A DNA stretch of 11,520 bases from Propionibacteriaceae bacterium UBA5174 (GTDB lineage: Bacteria; Actinomycetota; Actinomycetes; Propionibacteriales; Propionibacteriaceae). Location of the stretch: the NCBI GenBank assembly GCA_002413345.1, contig DHWU01000026.1:1-11520 (forward strand). The letters are read 5' to 3'. This document shows positions 6,802-11,520 of this stretch, piece by piece. The position numbers and the translations under genes were made by a program. Each line of letters starts with the position of its first letter. Position 1 is the first letter of the stretch. A model generated the notes under the pieces. The model saw nothing but the letters and a program-made list of their open reading frames with translations, was not told the origin of the DNA and made no database searches.

Positions 6802-6827
6802 GCCGCGGCAGTGCGGAAGCTGGTTCG

Positions 6828-7973
6828 CTACTCCGCCAACAGCGCGTCGACAAAACCTTCCGGGTCGAACGGCGCCAGGTCGTCAGCGCCTTCGCCAAGG
6901 CCAATCAGCTTCACCGGGACGCCAAGCTCGCGCTGTACCGGAACCACGATGCCGCCTTTGGCCGAACCGTCCAGCTTGGACAAGACAATGCCGGTCACTT
7001 CAACTACCTCGGCGAATACCCTGGCCTGAGCCAGCCCATTTTGCCCAGTGGTGGCATCGATCAGCAACAGCACTTCGGTGACCGGCACCTTGCGCTCAAT
7101 CACCCGCTTCAGTTTGCCAAGCTCGTCCATCAAACCCGACTTGGTGTGCAGGCGCCCGGCAGTGTCGACCACCACAACGTCAACCCCATCGGCTATCCCT
7201 TTGGCCACCGCGTCGAAAGCGACCGAGGCGGGATCCCCACCTTCGGATCCTCTAACTACCTCAACCCCCACCCGCGAACCCCAGGTCTGCAACTGCTCGG
7301 CCGCAGCAGCCCGGAAGGTGTCAGCGGCAGCGAGCAAGACCGTGTGGCCATCAGCGACCAGCACCCGCGCCAGCTTGCCGATCGTGGTTGTCTTGCCAGT
7401 GCCGTTGACCCCGACCACCAAAACCACCCCGGGAGCACCGTCGGCACCGGTGACGTGCAGGCTACGGTCGGCCTCAGTGCCCACCAGTTGTAGCAACTCC
7501 GCCCGCAACACCTGCTTGGCCTTCACCGGATCAGCAATGCCGTCGATTTCGAGTTCCCGACGTAACGCGTCCACCAGTTGGGTGGTCGGCCCCACTCCGA
7601 GATCGGCGGTGATCAGGGTCGACTCCAGCTCTTCCCAAGTCTGCGCGTCCAGGTGGTCAGCCGAAAGCACCGAAAGTATCCCCCGCGCGAACGGGTTATT
7701 GCTGGCCGATAGCCGACGACGCAGTCGCGCCAGGCGTGAAGCCACCGGTTCGGGCGCGTCCGTGGAAGCAACCGGGCCGGATTGCCCCGCACTCACGGCA
7801 GGAATCTCCGGATCAGGTTGTCCGTCAGCTTCGGAAATGTCCGGTGCCGAAGGCAACTCTTCAGCAGCCTCGCTATCGGGCAACGTTGACTGCTTGCCGA
7901 CGATGATGGCTATTGTCGCGATCAGCAGGGCCACCAGGACGCCACCGAGGATCAACCAGAAGAAGATATCCAC
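6828..7973 (-). CDS. ftsY: Signal recognition particle receptor FtsY
   Basis: FtsY is the SRP receptor GTPase, which docks Ffh-ribosome complexes at the membrane and hands them to the translocon. It has 381 residues. An N-terminal transmembrane helix (about 4-26, FFWLILGGVLVALLIATIAIIV) is followed by an acidic, Pro-rich linker (27-78) and the NG domain. The GTPase motifs are GVNGTGKTTT (188-197), DTFRAAAAEQL (218-228), DTAGRLHTKSGLMDEL (270-285), SKLDGSAKGG (332-341) and GLGEGADDLAPF (358-369). The real membrane anchor, rather than only an amphipathic helix, is usual in actinobacteria. The start is GTG at 7973; the ribosome-binding site is poor, and an inverted repeat lies just upstream (7990-8008). 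It sits directly upstream of its partner ffh. Confidence 0.97.
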   Translation of the reverse strand: MDIFFWLILGGVLVALLIATIAIIVGKQSTLPDSEAAEELPSAPDISEADGQPDPEIPAVSAGQSGPVASTDAPEPVASRLARLRRRLSASNNPFARGILSVLSADHLDAQTWEELESTLITADLGVGPTTQLVDALRRELEIDGIADPVKAKQVLRAELLQLVGTEADRSLHVTGADGAPGVVLVVGVNGTGKTTTIGKLARVLVADGHTVLLAAADTFRAAAAEQLQTWGSRVGVEVVRGSEGGDPASVAFDAVAKGIADGVDVVVVDTAGRLHTKSGLMDELGKLKRVIERKVPVTEVLLLIDATTGQNGLAQARVFAEVVEVTGIVLSKLDGSAKGGIVVPVQRELGVPVKLIGLGEGADDLAPFDPEGFVDALLAE

Positions 7974-7989
7974 TCCGGGATTGTAGGCA

Positions 7990-8008
7990 CTAGCCGATCA
8001 GCGGCTAG
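7990..8008 (-). repeat. Inverted repeat in front of ftsY
   Basis: CTAGCCG and its exact reverse complement CGGCTAG flank a five-base loop, giving a 7-bp stem that ends about 16 bases before the ftsY GTG. No T run follows it on the minus strand. It could affect ftsY translation, stabilise processed mRNA, or bind a regulator; no function is shown by the sequence. Confidence 0.45.
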
Positions 8009-8020
8009 CCAATGACAGCG

Positions 8021-8296
8021 TTACCGGTAGTCGTGAGTTGCCGAATCGGTGCTGACAACCGACGCCGAATCAGCACTGTGGGCTGAGGATCGCAGTTCGG
8101 GGATCTCTTCAAATAGATCGACCAACACCTTTGGCGGCTCGGCATCCCCGTTGAGATGCCGGGCGGTGGTGGCCATCAGGTCCACCAGTTCGGGTGCCCG
8201 ATCTGCCATCACGCCGTTCTCGCCCATCGCGACAACCGCAATCACCACAAGTGCCACCACGAGAATCCCAATGGTGAACAAGATGGTGAGTAGCAC
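8021..8296 (-). CDS. Small single-pass membrane protein of unknown function
   Basis: I do not recognise a family. The 91 residues start with a hydrophobic helix (about 2-24, LLTILFTIGILVVALVVIAVVAM) that looks like an uncleaved signal anchor rather than a secretion signal. A mixed, fairly acidic segment follows (25-70, including LVDLMATTARHLNGD and VLVDLFEEIPELRSS, both probably helical). The end is Ser/Asp-rich (HSADSASVVSTDSATHDYR) and probably disordered. The start is GTG 8296 with AAAGG seven bases upstream, which supports real translation. The frame is complete with no rival ORF of better quality. It lies between smc and ftsY on the same strand, with its own candidate promoter, so a role near the membrane with SRP or chromosome factors is possible but is only a guess from position. 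Confidence 0.75.
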   Translation of the reverse strand: MLLTILFTIGILVVALVVIAVVAMGENGVMADRAPELVDLMATTARHLNGDAEPPKVLVDLFEEIPELRSSAHSADSASVVSTDSATHDYR

Positions 8297-8327
8297 CTGA
8301 TGACCTTTCGAGTTGCGAACCGAATCA

Positions 8328-8356
8328 AGTATGCCTGACCCAGGTGGCGATCTGAA
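8328..8356 (-). promoter_or_regulatory. Candidate promoter for the small membrane protein and ftsY
   Basis: In the 86-base gap after smc the minus strand has TTCAGA (8356-8351), a 17-base spacer, and CATACT (8333-8328). Each hexamer matches the sigma-70-type consensus at four of six places. Predicted transcription would start about 25 bases before the GTG at 8296. This would allow ftsY expression independent of smc. It is a pattern match by eye. Confidence 0.35.
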
Positions 8357-8382
8357 CAGCCTCAGTGACTTCCCAGCAAGAC

Positions 8383-11300
8383 TCAGGATTCCCTCAGTCT
8401 TTGACTGATCACGGTAGTCACACCGTCAGCACGCATCGTGACGCCGTAGAGCGCATCAGCGATCTCCATGGTCCGCTTTTGGTGGGTGATCACCAGCAAC
8501 TGACTGTCGGCACGCAACTCCTGATAGATCTCCAACAGCCGGCCCAAGTTCACATCATCTAGGGCAGCTTCCACCTCGTCGAGAATGTAGAAGGGGCTGG
8601 GCCGCGCTTTGAACAGCGCCACCAAGAAGGCGACCGCGACTAGAGAGCGTTCACCACCGGAGAGCAACGACAGCCGCTTCACCTTTTTACCGGCCGGACG
8701 CGCCTCCACGTCCACCCCGGTGGTCAGCCACTCCCCTGGTTCGGTGAGCACCAAGCGTCCTTCACCGCCGGGGAACAACCTGGAGAACGCGTCGGCGAAG
8801 GCAGTCTCCACATCGGCGTAGGCCGCAGCAAACACTTCCTGCACTCGAGTGTCCACGTCACTGATGATGTCGCTCAGATCGTCGCGGGTCTTTCGCAAAT
8901 CCACCAACTGCTCGGCCAAGAAATTATGCCGCTCGTTGAGCGCCTCAAATTCCTCCAGGGCCAACGGGTTCACTCTGCCCAAAACCGCCAGATCGCGCTC
9001 GGCAGCGCGCAGTCGCTTCTCCTGCTCGGCGCGCACATAGGCGATCGGTTCAGGGGTTTCATCGTCTTCACCCAGCGGCAAACCGTCAGGATTGACCAGG
9101 ACTGGAACCATCGTTTGCGGGCCGTAATCCCCCAGCAGCCCCTCAATCTCGAGGCCGAGTTCAGTCAGCGCCCGCTCAGCCAAAGCATCGATCTTCATCT
9201 GCTGTTGAGCTCGAGCCAATTCGTCGCGGTGAACGGTGTCGACCATGCTTTCGAACTGCCTGGCCAGATCGCGGCCACGCTGCCGGGCTGCCGACAGCTC
9301 AGACTCCGCGACGTTACGCGCTTGCTGGGCCGCACTGCGTTCAGCTTCGGCCAGCTTATGGGACTCGCCGACCTGCTCGATCAGCCAGGTAGCTCCAGTC
9401 TGCACGGCGGCGGCCACCTCGGCCTCGCGACGCAACTGCTCCCGACGCGCCGCAGCCTTGGCTCGGGCGTCCCGCTCGGCTTGAGCGGCGCGAGTGAGGC
9501 TTTCAGCGCGGCCAGCCAGAGCTCGAGCGCGTTCTTCCACAGTGCGCAAGGCAAGCCGGGACTCCATCTCGGCGCTCCGGGCGGCTCGAGCCAGATCAGA
9601 AGTGTGGTCGCGGTCGGTTGGATCGGCTTCACTCAGCTCGGTTTGGGCGTCGGCCAACTCCAAGCGCTGTTCTAGCTCGCCCAGATTCGTCAGTGACTGT
9701 TGCCTGGCGGCAGTGGCTTTTGCGGACGCTTCGGCCAACCGTCCGGCTTCGGCCTGGGCGGCCCGGACGGCCTGATTACACTCAGCGGCTTCCTCAGCCA
9801 GGGCCGCATGCTGGGCGTCCGACTGGTGTAGCTGAGCCAGGGAGGTTTCGGCCTCGGACTTAGCCGTGGCGAGTTCGGCTTCAGCGATACCGAGCGCAGA
9901 CCGCAACCGGGAGGTCTCAGCCTCGGCTGCAACCAACCTTGCATTGGTCTCATCAATCGCAGCCTGAACCTCGATCACTGATGGCTGAGCGGCCGATCCG
10001 CCAGCAGCAAACCAAGCGCTGAGTAAATCACCGTCGGTGGTGACTGCTGTGACTTCTGGGAGTTGTCCAACCAGTCGCTGAGCGGCGGCCAAGTCTGGCA
10101 CCACAGCCACCTTGAACAGCAGGCGTCGCAGTGGCGCCTGTAACTGCGGATCAGTCTCGATTACTTCGGCAGCCCAATGTGCGAAAGCCGGTAATTCGGG
10201 CCACGCCTGGGTATCGCTGTCCGGGCCGCCACCCAGCAGTAGGCCAGCTCGGCCCAGGTCTTCGGCCTTGAGCTGGCCGAAGGCCTGCACAGCCACTTCC
10301 ACACCGGTGACTGCGATCGCATCTGCCGCCGACCCCAACGCGGCCGCCACAGCCACCTGGTCACTAGCTGGCACCTTAATCAGCGCGGCCACCGAACCAA
10401 GCAGGCCATCGAGCCGATCACCAGCAGCCATTAGAGCCGCGCTACCGTCCCGCTGGGTTAGACCCACGGCCAGTGCCTCGGCTCGGGCTGCCAAAGCGCC
10501 ACGTTCAGCGGTGGCCGCCCGGAGCGCATCAGTCAAAGTGGCTAGCGTGCTCTCGACTGCAGCGACTGCCGCGGCAGCCTGTTCGTAAGCCGAATCCAGA
10601 CCGGACTCCCCCGCGCTCAGCCCCGACAGTCGAGATTCCAATTCGGCAAAATCGCCGCGGGCTTTGGCCGCTCGCTGCTCAGCCTCAGCTTTGGCCCCTT
10701 CAAGCCGCGCAATCTCGGCAGCTGAAGCCTCCACTCGACTGCGTAAGGTGTTCACCTCACCAGTCAGTCGGGCCAGGCCTTCACGCCGGTCAGCGATCGC
10801 TCGCTGCTGAGCTGCGTACTGTTTTTCGGCCTCGCGATGGGCAGTCTCAGAAGTCTCGCGGGCTTGAGTGGCCGCTGCCAAACCCTGAGTCAATGCCTCA
10901 ATCTCTTTGGCCAGTTCGGCCTCGGCGGCCCGCATTTCGACCGCTTCTCGTTCGATCGCTTCGGGGTCGCGCCCAGGACGTTCCTCGGTAGTGATGGCTG
11001 AGGCATTCCGCAGCCGCTCAGCGGCGATGCTCACCGTGCTGGACAATCGCTCGGACAATCCGGCCAGGGCGTACCAGGTTTCCTGCGCGTTGGTCAGTCT
11101 GGGCAAGGCTTGCTGAGCCGCCGCTTCTGCCAGCTGTTCAGCCTTTCGAGCCGCGGCCAAGGCTTCCTCTAACTCAAGCCGACGCCGCTTCAATTCGCTT
11201 TCCGCAGCAAGTTCGGATTCGAGGGACTGCCTGGCATTGGTCAGGTCATCGGCCATCAGCCGGGCCTTGGCATCGCGCGCCTCGGCTTGGATCACCGCGG

Positions 11301-11520
11301 CTTTGCGAGCCACCTCAGCTTGGCGTCCCAATGGCTTGAGCTGGCGTCGAATCTCGGCCAACAGATCGCTTAGCCGGTTCAGGTTGGCCGCGGTTGATTC
11401 GAGCTTCCGTTCGGCCTTTTCCTTGCGCTTGCGGTGCTTCAGCACGCCGGCGGCCTCTTCGATGATGCCGCGGCGTTCCTCCGGGCGGGCGTTGAGCACG
11501 GCGTCGATCTGGCCCTGGCT
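8383..11520 (-). CDS. smc: Chromosome segregation ATPase SMC, 5' end cut by window
   Basis: SMC forms the condensin ring with ScpA/ScpB and organises and segregates the chromosome. 1045 codons are visible. The frame runs through the window edge, so roughly the first 145 residues, including Walker A, are missing; the GTG at 11499 is internal. The visible part opens with the conserved QGQIDAVLN and RPEERRGIIEEAAGVLKHRKRKEK, which closes the N-terminal head half. Long Ala/Glu/Arg-rich coiled coils follow. The hinge lies at about 10420-10000 (from LDGLLGSVAALIKV to TTDGDLLSAWF). A second coiled-coil arm comes next. The C-terminal head has the ABC signature LSGGE (8664-8650), Walker B FYILDE (8592-8575) with EAALDD, and the switch segment VITHQKRTME. 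All visible ATPase motifs are intact. An imperfect hairpin overlaps the stop codon (8380-8399) but has no T run. Confidence 0.97.
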   Translation of the reverse strand, partial: SQGQIDAVLNARPEERRGIIEEAAGVLKHRKRKEKAERKLESTAANLNRLSDLLAEIRRQLKPLGRQAEVARKAAVIQAEARDAKARLMADDLTNARQSLESELAAESELKRRRLELEEALAAARKAEQLAEAAAQQALPRLTNAQETWYALAGLSERLSSTVSIAAERLRNASAITTEERPGRDPEAIEREAVEMRAAEAELAKEIEALTQGLAAATQARETSETAHREAEKQYAAQQRAIADRREGLARLTGEVNTLRSRVEASAAEIARLEGAKAEAEQRAAKARGDFAELESRLSGLSAGESGLDSAYEQAAAAVAAVESTLATLTDALRAATAERGALAARAEALAVGLTQRDGSAALMAAGDRLDGLLGSVAALIKVPASDQVAVAAALGSAADAIAVTGVEVAVQAFGQLKAEDLGRAGLLLGGGPDSDTQAWPELPAFAHWAAEVIETDPQLQAPLRRLLFKVAVVPDLAAAQRLVGQLPEVTAVTTDGDLLSAWFAAGGSAAQPSVIEVQAAIDETNARLVAAEAETSRLRSALGIAEAELATAKSEAETSLAQLHQSDAQHAALAEEAAECNQAVRAAQAEAGRLAEASAKATAARQQSLTNLGELEQRLELADAQTELSEADPTDRDHTSDLARAARSAEMESRLALRTVEERARALAGRAESLTRAAQAERDARAKAAARREQLRREAEVAAAVQTGATWLIEQVGESHKLAEAERSAAQQARNVAESELSAARQRGRDLARQFESMVDTVHRDELARAQQQMKIDALAERALTELGLEIEGLLGDYGPQTMVPVLVNPDGLPLGEDDETPEPIAYVRAEQEKRLRAAERDLAVLGRVNPLALEEFEALNERHNFLAEQLVDLRKTRDDLSDIISDVDTRVQEVFAAAYADVETAFADAFSRLFPGGEGRLVLTEPGEWLTTGVDVEARPAGKKVKRLSLLSGGERSLVAVAFLVALFKARPSPFYILDEVEAALDDVNLGRLLEIYQELRADSQLLVITHQKRTMEIADALYGVTMRADGVTTVISQRLRES

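Noticed and set aside
7048..7986. Plus-strand open frame of 312 codons opposite ftsY
   Set aside because: Ser/Thr/Pro/Ala-rich translation typical of an antisense shadow; the minus strand encodes a complete FtsY.
8380..8399. Hairpin GACTGAGG/CCTGAGTC over the smc stop as a terminator
   Set aside because: The stem has an internal mismatch and there is no T run after it.
8926..9675. Plus-strand open frame of 249 codons opposite smc
   Set aside because: It mirrors a coiled-coil region with biased codons and has no domain signature; SMC is intact on the other strand.
8500..11500. Repetitive-looking Ala/Glu/Arg coding sequence as possible tandem repeats
   Set aside because: The similarity is amino-acid bias of SMC coiled coils; no exact DNA repeat unit recurs.
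1..11520. Search by eye for CRISPR arrays, insertion sequences, phage genes, toxin-antitoxin pairs and defence genes
   Set aside because: No regular spaced repeats, transposase or integrase motifs, or small paired ORFs outside the housekeeping genes were found.

Overview
The window looks like a chromosomal housekeeping segment from a fairly high-G+C actinobacterium. Evidence for this: the gene order smc, ftsY, ffh, amidohydrolase, rpsP, KH protein, rimM, trmD, which matches the arrangement known from mycobacteria and relatives; an S16 protein with a long Ala/Glu/Lys tail; an FtsY with an N-terminal membrane anchor; frequent GTG and TTG starts; and a B-type succinate dehydrogenase with a single large cytochrome b subunit. 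Genus or species cannot be told from the sequence alone.

Every supported gene is on the minus strand, so transcription runs from high to low coordinates. In transcription order: smc lacking its 5' end (11520-8383); a small single-pass membrane protein of unknown function (8296-8021); ftsY (7973-6828); ffh (6760-5186, TTG start); a metal-dependent amidohydrolase (5124-3952); a 212-base leader or promoter region; rpsP (3739-3278); the KH RNA-binding protein gene khpA (3275-3021); a 107-base spacer with two strong hairpins; rimM (2913-2401); trmD (2411-1707, overlapping rimM by 11 bases); a 119-base spacer; sdhC (1587-862); and sdhA, cut by the window end (862-1), whose ATG shares one base with the sdhC stop codon.

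Three functional blocks follow one another. The first is chromosome organisation (SMC). The second is co-translational membrane targeting: Ffh is the SRP GTPase and FtsY its receptor, encoded next to each other. The third is ribosome and tRNA maturation: S16, KhpA, RimM for 30S assembly, TrmD for m1G37 in tRNA. After trmD, where rplS is commonly found, the sequence goes straight into respiratory-chain complex II (sdhC-sdhA, with sdhB expected beyond the window).

No mobile element, CRISPR array, tRNA, rRNA, phage gene or defence module was seen, and there is no convincing evidence of an undescribed system. The points most worth a second look are the unknown small membrane protein between smc and ftsY, the double hairpin between khpA and rimM, a Glu at the TrmD position usually held by the catalytic Asp, the amidohydrolase of unknown substrate inside the SRP/ribosome cluster, and the trmD-sdhC junction.
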